NCBI GenBank assembly: GCA_023384675.1
Contig: JAHDVK010000001.1
Span: forward strand, 214,404-278,403
DNA length: 64,000 nt
Direction of reading: 5' to 3'
Source: Bryobacteraceae bacterium
GTDB lineage: Bacteria > Acidobacteriota > Terriglobia > Bryobacterales > Bryobacteraceae
In this document: in pieces, positions 26,174-34,258 of the stretch
Position numbering within the stretch: position 1 is the stretch's first letter
Layout of the letters: every line of letters begins with the position of its first letter
Position numbers and translations under genes: made by a program
The notes under the pieces: generated by a model
Database searches by the model: none
Told to the model about the DNA's origin: nothing
The model's input: the letters and a program-made list of their open reading frames with translations, nothing else

Positions 26174-27004
26174 ATGATTGGAGGATACCGACTGGCCAGA
26201 ATGCCGAACGAGTTGAAGCGCCCTCCTCTACTGCAGCACTCCTTGGACAAGCCGAGCGTGTTCACGCCTGAAAGTCTGATCGAGGCGGTGAGAGCCGAGC
26301 GCAATCTGCCGCGGGAGCCGGTCCCCGAGGTGTGCGTTCTGGAATTCGACGGCGACCTCACCGACTGGCTCGTCGCGAACGGGCATGCCAGGAAGTGGCG
26401 ACCGTGGGCGTGCTTCCATACTTCGATGGAGACAGTGGAAGTGGACGGCGGCTGCTTCGGGCTGATCGCTCGCACGATCGGCGGCCCCTACGCGGTCCTC
26501 GTGGCCGAACAGCTTGCGGCCTCCGGCGCGCGTGTCATTCTTGGTTTAACCTCAGCTGGACAGGTTTCGCCCGGCTTGCCGATTCCGAGCCTCGTCGTGG
26601 CCACCAGCGCCCTCAGGGATGAAGGCACTTCATACCACTATCTGCCTGCCACGGAGACCGTTGGCGGCGATGCGCGACTCGCCGCGAACTTGCAGGTTGA
26701 GCTTGGCGGACTGGGTTTGCCAGTTGTTTCGGGCCCGGTCTGGACCACCGACGCACCATACCGAGAGACCTCCGAGCAACTGGAGCGGCACGCGCGAGAC
26801 GGGTTCCTAGCCGTGGAGATGCAAGCTGCAGCTCTGTTCGCATTCGGCGCCGCGCGCGGCGTGCGCTGTGGCGTCGTGGCCCATGTGACGAACGGGAGCA
26901 CCCACTCGCCGGAAGCACAGTTCGACAAGGGCACGCACGGGCTTGGCTTCGAAATTCTCAAGGCGATGTTCCGCGCTGCCCGGTGCGAATTGACGCCAGC
27001 TTAG
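26174..27004 (+). CDS. Nucleoside phosphorylase (uridine/purine phosphorylase family)
   Basis: 276 residues. Phosphorolysis of a nucleoside to base plus (deoxy)ribose 1-phosphate. The fold is seen from GGPYAVLVAEQLAASGARVILGLTSAG and VVSGPVWTTDAPYRET, and the active-site AVEMQAAALFAFGAARGV (Glu-Met ribose-binding motif). The start is uncertain: ATG 26174 lacks a ribosome site, while ATG 26201 lies 16 bases after GGAGG. Purine versus pyrimidine preference cannot be decided. The 220-base gap upstream (25954-26173) shows nothing I can name. Confidence 0.82.
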   Translation: MIGGYRLARMPNELKRPPLLQHSLDKPSVFTPESLIEAVRAERNLPREPVPEVCVLEFDGDLTDWLVANGHARKWRPWACFHTSMETVEVDGGCFGLIARTIGGPYAVLVAEQLAASGARVILGLTSAGQVSPGLPIPSLVVATSALRDEGTSYHYLPATETVGGDARLAANLQVELGGLGLPVVSGPVWTTDAPYRETSEQLERHARDGFLAVEMQAAALFAFGAARGVRCGVVAHVTNGSTHSPEAQFDKGTHGLGFEILKAMFRAARCELTPA

Positions 27005-27133
27005 TGCAGCCGCGATTCTCAACCATCTTCCTGCTGCTCAGACGATGGATCGGAGGGGCCGGAATCGCCAATTCCCATATCAGTTTGCGGGACGCAGCGA
27101 TCCAGCACCGCGAATCCTGACTGCCTGAGTTAA

Positions 27134-27147
27134 GTGACCGGTGTCAC
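27134..27147 (+). promoter_or_regulatory. FNR/DNR-type operator upstream of the nap operon
   Basis: GTGAC-CGGT-GTCAC, extended by A and T to a 6-4-6 palindrome (27133-27148). It differs at one base per half-site from the TTGAC-N4-GTCAA pattern of FNR/NNR-type regulators. An identical half-site pair lies upstream of the RIC gene. Its centre is 32 bases from the centre of a TAGCCT hexamer, the class II distance. Confidence 0.65.
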
Positions 27148-27169
27148 TGCGGCAGCCGCAACTGACCGA

Positions 27170-27175
27170 TAGCCT
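27170..27175 (+). promoter_or_regulatory. Candidate -10 box (TAGCCT) of the nap operon
   Basis: Weak TAnnnT hexamer placed exactly where a class II FNR-type activator centred at -41.5 would need it. It would give a leader of about 77 bases to napD. The hexamer alone would not be convincing. Confidence 0.35.
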
Positions 27176-27258
27176 ACGGATTAGAGCACCGGTCCCACTG
27201 TCGACGTTGGGATCTGATTGCGATATGTTAATCTGCACCATCTCGTATAGGAGTGGAT

Positions 27259-27525
27259 ATGCCGATCAAGAGCTATTTGACTTATCCCGAACCCGGAAAG
27301 CTGAGTGAAGCTGCCGCCGAACTTGCCACGATCCCCGGCTGTGAGGTCTATCCCTCGACCACCCACGATGTGCTGATTCTGGTTACTGATACGCCGGACG
27401 ACGCGGAAGAGGCGGCACTCGAAGCGAAGCTGAGCCAGGTGGCGGGTATCCACTGTCTGGCGCTGGTATCCGGCGCCGAACCGGACCTGATCCAGATCGA
27501 ATCCGCCGCGGAGGTGCGCCCGTGA
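27259..27525 (+). CDS. napD: NapD-like chaperone of the periplasmic nitrate reductase
   Basis: 88 residues. NapD binds the Tat signal of NapA and holds back export until the molybdenum cofactor is inserted. The ferredoxin-like pattern (beta-alpha-beta) with IPGCEVYPSTTHDVLILVTDTPDDAEEA and a closing IxGIHCLALV fits the family. ATG 27259 has TAGGAG 5 bases upstream; a GTG two codons earlier is the alternative. The stop overlaps the GTG of napA (GTGA), so the pair is coupled. Confidence 0.85.
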   Translation: MPIKSYLTYPEPGKLSEAAAELATIPGCEVYPSTTHDVLILVTDTPDDAEEAALEAKLSQVAGIHCLALVSGAEPDLIQIESAAEVRP

Positions 27526-29828
27526 ATCGCCGGATGATGTTGAAATCCCTCGCCTTAGGCGCCGCGGCCGCGGCCGCCGAGCAGATCTTTCCCGGCGTGC
27601 TCTTTGCCAACACCGGCCAGGCGGCCGCCGATGGCCTGACCTGGAAAAAGGCCCCTTGCCGGTTCTGCGGAACCGGCTGCGGCGTGCTGATCGGTCTCGC
27701 CGGGGACCGCGCCGTGTCGGTGAAGGGCGATCCGGCATGTGCGGTGAACAAGGGGCTGTGCTGTGTGAAGGGCTACCACTCGGTGATGGCGCTTTACGGA
27801 TCGGACCGCCTGAAGCAGGCCTACGTCCGCAAGAACGGCACGATGACGCCCGTGCCCATGAAGGAAGCGCTCGATCTGGTCGCCGCGAAGATGAAGGAGA
27901 CCATCGCGCAGCACGGCAAGGATTCCGTAGCCATTTACGGCAGCGGCCAGTGGACCATCCCGGACGGCTACGTCGCTTCGAAGCTCTTCAAGGGCTGTAT
28001 CGGAACGAATAACGTGGAAGCCAACGCGCGGCTCTGCATGGCGAGCGCGGTTACCGGCTTCATGACCAGCTTCGGCATGGACGAGCCCATGGGTTGCTAC
28101 GAGGACATCGACCACGCCGACGTGTTCGTCCTCTGGGGCAACAACATGGCCGAGATGCACCCGGTGCTGTTCTCGCGCATGCTCGACCAGCGCATGGCCA
28201 AGCCCCATGTGAAGATCATCGACCTGGCCACACGCTGGACGCGCACGTCGATGGCGGCGGACAAGTGCATCCTGTTCCGCCCGCAATCGGATCTGGCCAT
28301 CGCCAACGCTATCTGTCATGAGCTGATCCACCGCGACCAGGTCAATTACGCCTTCATCGAGCGCCACGCCACGTTCCGCGCAGGGAAAACGGACATCGGC
28401 TATGGCCTCGAGGACAAGTTCGCCTTCACGGACGAACCCAAGACCATCGATTTCAAGCAGTTCCAGAAGCTGCTCGACGACTATTCGCCGGAGAAAGTGG
28501 AAAAGACCACCGGCGTCCCGGCGCACGAGATCCGCTATCTGGCCTCGCTGTTCGGGGATCCGCGGAAAAAGGTGGTGAGCTTTTGGTGCATGGGGATGAA
28601 CCAGCACACGCGCGGCACTTGGATCCAGAACAACGTTTACAACATCCATCTGCTGACCGGCAAGATTTCGCAGCCGGGCAACGGGCCGTTTTCGCTGACG
28701 GGCCAACCTAGCGCCTGCGGCACCGTCCGCGAAGTGGGGACGCTCACGAACCGCCTGCCCTATGGCGAGGTCACCAACGAAAAGGCCCGGCAGAAGGCCG
28801 CGGAGATCTGGGGCGTGCCGGTGGAAAACATCCCGGCGAAGCCCACCTATCACACGGTGGAGATGTTCCGCGCGCTGGACCGCGGCGACCTCCGCTTCAT
28901 GTGGATTCAGGTCACCAATCCCATGGTGACCATGCCCAAGCTGCGGCGCTACCGCGACGGCGCGAAGAAAGAGGGGCGCTTTGTGGTGGTCAGCGACGTC
29001 TATCCGACGCCCACTACCGACATCGCGGACGTGATTCTTCCCTCGGCCATGTGGATCGAGCGCGAGGGTATGTTCGGGAACTCGGAACGCCGCACGCAGC
29101 ACTGGGACAAGATGGTGAACCCGCCCGGCGAAGCCATGAGCGACACCTGGCAGTTGATCGAGGTGGCGCGCCGCCTTGGCTACACCAAGCAGTTCCCGTG
29201 GAGCGAAAAGGACCATGTGCGCGAGATCTGGAACGAATACCGGCGATTTCACACGGGTCCAAAGCACGAGATGGCGACCTACGAAATGCTGCGCGAGCGC
29301 CCGGGGGTGCAGTGGCCCTGTCCCGATGGCGTGGAGACCAAGTGGCGGTACAACAGCCGGTACGACCCGGCCGCTACGAAGGACAAGTCCTTCGATTTCT
29401 ATGGGAAGCCGGACGGCCGGGCCTGGATCTGGTTCCGGCCCTATGAAGCGCCGCCGGAGATGCCCGACAGCGAGTACCCGTTCTGGCTCAACACGGGCCG
29501 GGTGGTGGAACACTGGCACACCGGATCGATGACGCGCCGGATTCCGGTGCTTCATCGCGCGGTTCCGAACGCCTACGCCGAAATCCACCCGCAGGATGCG
29601 AAAAAGCTCGGCATCCGCGACGGCGACCGCGTCAAGCTCACCTCGCGGCGCGGTTCGCTGGTGCTGCCGGCGCAGATCGACGGCCGGGGACGCCCGCCCC
29701 AGGGCATGGTGTTTGTCCCGTTCTTTGACGAAGGGCTGCTGATCAACGAATTGACGCTCGACGCCTTCTGCCCCATCTCGAAACAGCCCGACTACAAAAA
29801 GTGCGCCGTGCGCGTGGAGCGGGCCTGA
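27522..29828 (+). CDS. napA: Periplasmic nitrate reductase catalytic subunit
   Basis: 768 residues. Reduces nitrate to nitrite in the periplasm at a bis-MGD molybdenum centre. N-terminal Tat signal (NRRMMLKSLALGAAAA). The [4Fe-4S] site is Cys46-x2-Cys49-x3-Cys53-x27-Cys81. The molybdenum ligand is Cys172 in ARLCMASAV, which places it in the NapA/formate dehydrogenase class, unlike the Asp-ligated enzyme at 53653. Later stretches LTGKISQPGNGPFSLTGQPSACGTVREVG (in part) and HWHTGSMTRR are NapA-like. The GTG start overlaps napD. Length is slightly under the proteobacterial ~830. Assimilatory NasA-type enzymes lack the Tat signal, so Nap is preferred. Confidence 0.92.
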   Translation: MNRRMMLKSLALGAAAAAAEQIFPGVLFANTGQAAADGLTWKKAPCRFCGTGCGVLIGLAGDRAVSVKGDPACAVNKGLCCVKGYHSVMALYGSDRLKQAYVRKNGTMTPVPMKEALDLVAAKMKETIAQHGKDSVAIYGSGQWTIPDGYVASKLFKGCIGTNNVEANARLCMASAVTGFMTSFGMDEPMGCYEDIDHADVFVLWGNNMAEMHPVLFSRMLDQRMAKPHVKIIDLATRWTRTSMAADKCILFRPQSDLAIANAICHELIHRDQVNYAFIERHATFRAGKTDIGYGLEDKFAFTDEPKTIDFKQFQKLLDDYSPEKVEKTTGVPAHEIRYLASLFGDPRKKVVSFWCMGMNQHTRGTWIQNNVYNIHLLTGKISQPGNGPFSLTGQPSACGTVREVGTLTNRLPYGEVTNEKARQKAAEIWGVPVENIPAKPTYHTVEMFRALDRGDLRFMWIQVTNPMVTMPKLRRYRDGAKKEGRFVVVSDVYPTPTTDIADVILPSAMWIEREGMFGNSERRTQHWDKMVNPPGEAMSDTWQLIEVARRLGYTKQFPWSEKDHVREIWNEYRRFHTGPKHEMATYEMLRERPGVQWPCPDGVETKWRYNSRYDPAATKDKSFDFYGKPDGRAWIWFRPYEAPPEMPDSEYPFWLNTGRVVEHWHTGSMTRRIPVLHRAVPNAYAEIHPQDAKKLGIRDGDRVKLTSRRGSLVLPAQIDGRGRPPQGMVFVPFFDEGLLINELTLDAFCPISKQPDYKKCAVRVERA

Positions 29829-30532
29829 TGCGGACAGAAGAGCGGCTGAAATTCGTTCGTATTGGCATCGTTTCCGCATTGATGCTGGTGACGGTGTTCG
29901 TCATCGGTTTCAGCATCCGCTCGGGGCAGAGCGAAGCCGTGGTGACCACCGTTTTGGAGCAAAATCGCCCCGAATTGCCCTTCGAAGCGGGTGTTTTTCG
30001 CCGTTTTGACCGTCCTTTGGCGTATGAAACCGCTCCCGAACGCAAGAACACGAAGCGCGGCCTGAAGGCCTATTACGGCCAGCGCGCGTACTCCGGCGCG
30101 CCCCCGGCGATCCCGCATAAGTTGCTCGATCCAAAGACCTTCGGCGGAAATTCGTGCAACCAGTGCCACCTGGACGGCGGCTGGGTGGAGGAATTTCAGG
30201 CCTACACGCCCGTTACGCCGCATCCGGAGCTGACCAACTGTCTTCAATGTCACGTATCCGGCGAGGACAAGTCACGAAACGCCTTTCGTGCCAACGTTTT
30301 TCAAGGGGCGCGACCGCCGGAGATGCGGAAAGCGGCCCTGCCCGATGCCCCGCCGGTGATCCCGCACGAACTCGAGATGCGCACCAACTGCGTGGCCTGC
30401 CATGCGGGCCCGGCGGCGGTTCCCGAGTTGCGGACCACGCATCCGGAACGCGCCAACTGCCGCCAATGCCACGCGATGGCCGCGCCCGCGGTGGCCGAAT
30501 TCCGGCGCGCAGGACCGGGAGGCAGCAAATGA
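29828..30532 (+). CDS. Membrane-anchored tetrahaem NapB-like cytochrome c with duplicated NapB module
   Basis: 234 residues. N-terminal membrane anchor (about residues 10-30), then four c-haem sites: CNQCH (110-114), CLQCH (138-142), CVACH (188-192), CRQCH (211-215). The layout PPxIPH...CxxCH...HPE.xNCxQCH occurs twice (92-142 and 175-215), so two NapB-like dihaem units lie in tandem. Ordinary NapB has one unit and two haems. It should pass electrons from the downstream membrane module to NapA. The ATG shares bases with the napA stop (TGATG). Confidence 0.82.
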   Translation: MRTEERLKFVRIGIVSALMLVTVFVIGFSIRSGQSEAVVTTVLEQNRPELPFEAGVFRRFDRPLAYETAPERKNTKRGLKAYYGQRAYSGAPPAIPHKLLDPKTFGGNSCNQCHLDGGWVEEFQAYTPVTPHPELTNCLQCHVSGEDKSRNAFRANVFQGARPPEMRKAALPDAPPVIPHELEMRTNCVACHAGPAAVPELRTTHPERANCRQCHAMAAPAVAEFRRAGPGGSK

Positions 30533-31131
30533 AGGCCTGGCTGACGTTAGCTCTGCTGGCCGCGCTGGCGGGCTGCGTGGGCCATGGTCATCAATCGGTG
30601 CTGCGCGAGGCGGAGAAAAACCCGGCGGCGGAGGGCGGCGGGGGCGTTTCCTCCGCTCTAGCGCTGGAACTGGTCCGGCGGGCCAAAGTCGAGGGCTATC
30701 AGGACGTTCCGGAATTCCACGTGGCCCAGCGAACCACCGCAATGGAGAAGTTTCCCTGCATGAAGTGCCATACGAAGCCGCTGGCGCAACTGCAGCGGGA
30801 GCAGCAGGGCAAGAAAGCGGCGCACTGGGAAGTGAAACTCGAGCATGCCACGCCGGAGGTGATGGATTGCGCCACCTGCCATCTGGAGGCCGATCTCGAT
30901 TCGCTCGCCACGTTGAAGAAGGCCAAGGTCCACATGGACCACGCCTACCAGGTTTGCGCGCAGTGCCACCAGCAGGAGGCAAAAGACTGGGCGGGCGGCG
31001 CGCACGGTAAACGGCTGGGCGGATGGGCGCCGCCGCGCGTGGTTTCCAGTTGCGTGGCTTGTCATAACCCGCACAAACCAAAACTCGAACAGCGATTGCC
31101 AGTGATGGCGGGAAGGAGTGCCGGACGATGA
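30529..31131 (+). CDS. Tetrahaem cytochrome c lipoprotein
   Basis: 200 residues. Lipoprotein signal with lipobox LAGC (Cys ~16). Four CxxCH sites: CMKCH, CATCH, CAQCH and CVACH, with spaced His residues suitable as distal ligands, as in cytochrome c3/c7-type or NrfB-like relays. The ATG overlaps the previous stop (ATGA) and its own stop overlaps the next start (ATGA). Placed between NapB and the FeS/NrfD genes, it is the likely link from quinol dehydrogenase to NapAB. Not NapC, which has a different membrane anchor. Confidence 0.82.
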   Translation: MKAWLTLALLAALAGCVGHGHQSVLREAEKNPAAEGGGGVSSALALELVRRAKVEGYQDVPEFHVAQRTTAMEKFPCMKCHTKPLAQLQREQQGKKAAHWEVKLEHATPEVMDCATCHLEADLDSLATLKKAKVHMDHAYQVCAQCHQQEAKDWAGGAHGKRLGGWAPPRVVSSCVACHNPHKPKLEQRLPVMAGRSAGR

Positions 31132-32117
31132 GCACGAACGGACAGGAACTGTTCCCGATTCTCGAGCAGAAACGCCCCAGCGGCCTCGCCCAGTTGCTTG
31201 AGCGCCAGGTGGACCGGCGCACTGCCGTGCAGACCGCCGCCGCCGCGCTCACCGCCGGTCTGGGGCTGCTGCAGGCGGGCTGTAATCCTCTGGCCGCCTC
31301 CGAATCGCGCGAAAAAGCCAAGCTCGATTGGGAGACCTTCTTCCAGGGCAACTACCGCCTGATGGAAGACGAGGAAAAGGACGACACCGTCCGCCGCCTC
31401 GAGCGCAGCTATGAGCTGAACACGGGCCGCAGGATCAATGTCAGCGGGCAGGGGCCGCGGAAAGACGTGCTCTACGGCTACGCCTTCAACGTCTCGAAAT
31501 GCCGCGGCTACATGGATTGCGTGAAGGCCTGCATCGCCGAAAACAACCAGGACCGCGAGAGCGACATGCGCTACATCCGCATCCACGAGATGCGCAATGG
31601 CGAGATGGATTTCGGCAAGGCCGACGACGGCTTCTTTCGCGACGTGCCCGCCGCGGGCCACTTCTACATCGGCACGCAGTGCTTCCACTGCCAGAATCCG
31701 CCCTGCACCGAGGTCTGTCCCGTGCAGGCCACCTGGATGGAGCCGGACGGCATTGTGGTGGTGGATTACAACTGGTGCATTGGCTGCCGCTACTGCATCG
31801 CGGCCTGCCCGTACGACGCGCGCCGCTTCAACTGGGCCGACCCCGTGGTGCCCGAGAATGAACTGAACCCCAACCAGCATTATCTGGGGAACCGCCTGCG
31901 CATGAAGGGCGTGGTGGAGAAATGCACGTTCTGCATTCAACGTTCGCGCGACGGAAAGAATCCGGCCTGCGTCGAGGCGTGCGAAACCGGAGCGCGCATC
32001 TTCGGCAACCTGCTCGATCCGGACAGCGAAATCCGCTGGGTGCTCAAGAACAAGAAGGTCTTCCGGCTGAAGGAGGATCTGGGGACCGAACCGAAATTCT
32101 GGTACTTCATGGACTGA
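31128..32117 (+). CDS. 4Fe-4S electron transfer subunit, NrfC/HybA/PsrB type
   Basis: 329 residues. N-terminus carries an Arg-Arg motif and hydrophobic stretch (VDRRTAVQTAAAALTAGLGLLQAGC) that reads as a Tat signal ending in a possible lipobox. Four cysteine groups follow: CRGYMDCVKAC, CFHCQNPPCTEVCP, CIGCRYCIAACPY and CTFCIQRS...CVEACE, enough for four Fe-S clusters. It should work with the NrfD-type membrane subunit encoded 4 bases downstream, taking electrons from quinol at the periplasmic side. Confidence 0.88.
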   Translation: MSTNGQELFPILEQKRPSGLAQLLERQVDRRTAVQTAAAALTAGLGLLQAGCNPLAASESREKAKLDWETFFQGNYRLMEDEEKDDTVRRLERSYELNTGRRINVSGQGPRKDVLYGYAFNVSKCRGYMDCVKACIAENNQDRESDMRYIRIHEMRNGEMDFGKADDGFFRDVPAAGHFYIGTQCFHCQNPPCTEVCPVQATWMEPDGIVVVDYNWCIGCRYCIAACPYDARRFNWADPVVPENELNPNQHYLGNRLRMKGVVEKCTFCIQRSRDGKNPACVEACETGARIFGNLLDPDSEIRWVLKNKKVFRLKEDLGTEPKFWYFMD

Positions 32118-32121
32118 CGCG

Positions 32122-33393
32122 ATGGCCACCCTCACCCAAACTCTTAACGACCAGTTGACCCGGCTCCGCCAGTCGCCGCTCAAACAGTTCTTCCTGGATG
32201 GCCTGCGTGAAGTCACCTCGGGCGGCGTGCGCTATCACGTGTGGATGGCCTCGCTCACGCTGGTGATGTGCCTGGGCGCGTTCGCCTACTCGGTGCAGCT
32301 TCGCGAAGGTCTGGTGGTCACCGGTATGCACGACCACGTGAGCTGGGGCCTGTACATCTCGAATTTCACGTTTCTGGTGGGCATGGCCGCCGCGGCGGTG
32401 ATCCTGGTGATGCCCACTTATGTGCTGAAGGACACCGATTTCGCGAAAGCCGTGCTGGTGGGCGAGGCCATGGCGGTGAGCGCGCTGATCATGGCGATTT
32501 CGTTCGTGGTGGTGGATGTGGGCGGCCCGGCGCGGCTGTGGCACCTGATCCCCGGGATCGGCGTCTTCAACTGGCCGAGTTCCATGCTGGCGTGGGACAT
32601 CCTGGTGCTGAACGGCTACCTGGCGCTGAACCTGGTGATCCCGTTCTACATCCTGTACTCGCACTATCGAGGGCGGAAACCGCTGAAGAAGTACTATCTG
32701 CCGGCCATTTTCTTGTCGATTCTGTGGGCGGTGAGTGTGCATCTGGTGACGGCGTTTCTCTATGCCGGCCTGCCCGCGCGGCCGTTCTGGAACACCGCGC
32801 TGATGGGGCCGCGCTTCCTCGCCACGGCCTTCACCGCGGGTCCGGCGTTGATGATCCTGGTGCTGGCTGTGCTGCGCAAATACACCGATATCGACATCCG
32901 CTGGGCGACGATCGATAAGCTCTCGCTCGTGGTCACCGTCGCTGCTCAGGTCTGCCTCGTGATGCTCGGTTCGGAGCTTTTCGTTGAGTTCTACCGCGAA
33001 ACGCACCACGGCCAAAGCGCCATGTATCTCTATTTCGGATTGAACGGGAAGAACGCATTGACGCCCTGGATCTGGACTTCGATTACGATGAGCCTGATCG
33101 CCACCGCGATCGTCAGCGTTCACCGCCTTCGGCGCACGCCGAAATGGCTGTACTCGGCATGCGGGCTGCTTTTCGTGGGGATTTTGATTGAAAAAGGCCT
33201 TGGAACGATCATCCCGGGCTTCATTCCGGAGCCTTGGGGGCGGATTGAGGAATATGTGCCCACCTGGGTGGAACTCACCGTATCGGCGGGCATCTGGGCG
33301 CTGGGGGCATTTGTTTTCACGGTTCTTGCCAAGGCCGCGATTCCAATAGAAACCGGCCGCCTGCGCTGTGTCGATCCACCTGCCGCCGAGTGA
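32122..33393 (+). CDS. NrfD/PsrC-type membrane quinol dehydrogenase subunit
   Basis: 423 residues with about nine to ten transmembrane segments. The family stretches HVSWGLYISNFTFLVGMAAAAVIL, FNWPSSMLAWDILVLNGYLALN and a PxF..TAFTAGPALMIL-type segment are present. NrfD proteins hold the quinol site for FeS partners and have no haem. It ends the Nap operon: quinol, NrfD, FeS protein, tetrahaem lipoprotein, NapB-like cytochrome, NapA is the inferred electron path. Confidence 0.9.
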   Translation: MATLTQTLNDQLTRLRQSPLKQFFLDGLREVTSGGVRYHVWMASLTLVMCLGAFAYSVQLREGLVVTGMHDHVSWGLYISNFTFLVGMAAAAVILVMPTYVLKDTDFAKAVLVGEAMAVSALIMAISFVVVDVGGPARLWHLIPGIGVFNWPSSMLAWDILVLNGYLALNLVIPFYILYSHYRGRKPLKKYYLPAIFLSILWAVSVHLVTAFLYAGLPARPFWNTALMGPRFLATAFTAGPALMILVLAVLRKYTDIDIRWATIDKLSLVVTVAAQVCLVMLGSELFVEFYRETHHGQSAMYLYFGLNGKNALTPWIWTSITMSLIATAIVSVHRLRRTPKWLYSACGLLFVGILIEKGLGTIIPGFIPEPWGRIEEYVPTWVELTVSAGIWALGAFVFTVLAKAAIPIETGRLRCVDPPAAE

Positions 33394-33452
33394 TTCAAGA
33401 GCGGAGGTCATTCCGCCGGGCTGAAACTATTGCGGGCCGGGCGGCGCCGGTG

Positions 33453-33466
33453 GTGACTGGAGTCAC
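33453..33466 (+). promoter_or_regulatory. FNR/DNR-type operator upstream of the RIC gene
   Basis: GTGAC-TGGA-GTCAC, with the same half-sites as the nap site at 27134. Its centre (33459.5) is exactly 32 bases from the centre of TAACAT, matching a class II activator position. Confidence 0.65.
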
Positions 33467-33488
33467 ATCGCCCTCGATGGATGCCGGG

Positions 33489-33494
33489 TAACAT
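33489..33494 (+). promoter_or_regulatory. -10 box TAACAT of the RIC gene
   Basis: TAACAT ends 7 bases before the ATG at 33502, so the transcript would be leaderless or nearly so. The position agrees with the FNR-type site upstream. Confidence 0.5.
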
Positions 33495-33501
33495 CACAGT
33501 A

Positions 33502-34239
33502 ATGAGCGAAAACATGACCACCGTGTCCAGTCAAACCATTTCTGAAATAGCTGCCCGCTCTCTAGGTGCGGTCCGCGTCTTCGAAAGGCTTGGCATCGAT
33601 TATTGCTGCGGCGGAAAGCGGCCTGTGAGTGACGCCTGCGAGGAACTGGGCCTGGATCCGGCGGCGGTCTACGCGGAATTGGATGCGGCGCTCGCCGGGC
33701 GGCCGGCTGACGAAACCGATTGGGCCCAGGCGCCGTTGCGGACCCTCATGAAGCATATCACCGGCACGCACCACGAGTACCTGAAGCTGGAGTTGCCGCG
33801 CCTGGCCCAGCGGCTCGAGAAAGTCATGCGGGTGTATGGCGAACAGGACAGGGCGACGCTCGCACCCCTGCCTCAACTTTTCGGCGGCCTCCGCTCAGAA
33901 CTTGATCTGCACATGCACAAAGAAGAGGAGATCCTGTTCCCCTTCATCGACAGAGCGGAATCGGCTGTCAGCGGCGGCAAGCCCGCGCCTCCCGCTCCCT
34001 TCGGGAGTATGGCAAATCCCATCGCGATGATGGAACATGAACACGACAGCGCCGGCGCCGCGCTGAGGGGCATGCGTGAGTGCACTAAGGACTATGAGGT
34101 CCCCAGCTACGCTTGCGTCACCTACCGTTCTTTATTGGAGGGGCTCCGTGAGTTGGAGCGGGATCTCCACATTCACATCCATCTGGAGAACAACATTCTG
34201 TTCCCCCGGGCAATCGCCCTGGAATCTGCCAGCCGGTAG
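33502..34239 (+). CDS. Repair of iron centres di-iron protein (RIC/ScdA/YtfE family)
   Basis: About 245 residues. RIC proteins repair Fe-S clusters damaged by nitric oxide or oxidants. The N-terminal ScdA domain is seen in FERLGIDYCCGGKRPVSDACEELG with its Cys pair. The hemerythrin-like domain carries the di-iron ligands in ITGTHHEYL, LHMHKEEEILFPF, MEHEHDSAG and HIHLENNILFP. The ATG at 33502 is chosen from its -10 box; 33481 is also in frame. Nap makes nitrite, a source of NO, so location and shared operator fit. Confidence 0.92.
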   Translation: MSENMTTVSSQTISEIAARSLGAVRVFERLGIDYCCGGKRPVSDACEELGLDPAAVYAELDAALAGRPADETDWAQAPLRTLMKHITGTHHEYLKLELPRLAQRLEKVMRVYGEQDRATLAPLPQLFGGLRSELDLHMHKEEEILFPFIDRAESAVSGGKPAPPAPFGSMANPIAMMEHEHDSAGAALRGMRECTKDYEVPSYACVTYRSLLEGLRELERDLHIHIHLENNILFPRAIALESASR

Positions 34240-34258
34240 CGCGGCCGCCTGGCTGCCG

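Noticed and set aside
27555-29879. Long - strand open frame opposite napA
   Set aside because: Shadow of napA; the translation is rich in His, Val and Arg without any domain.
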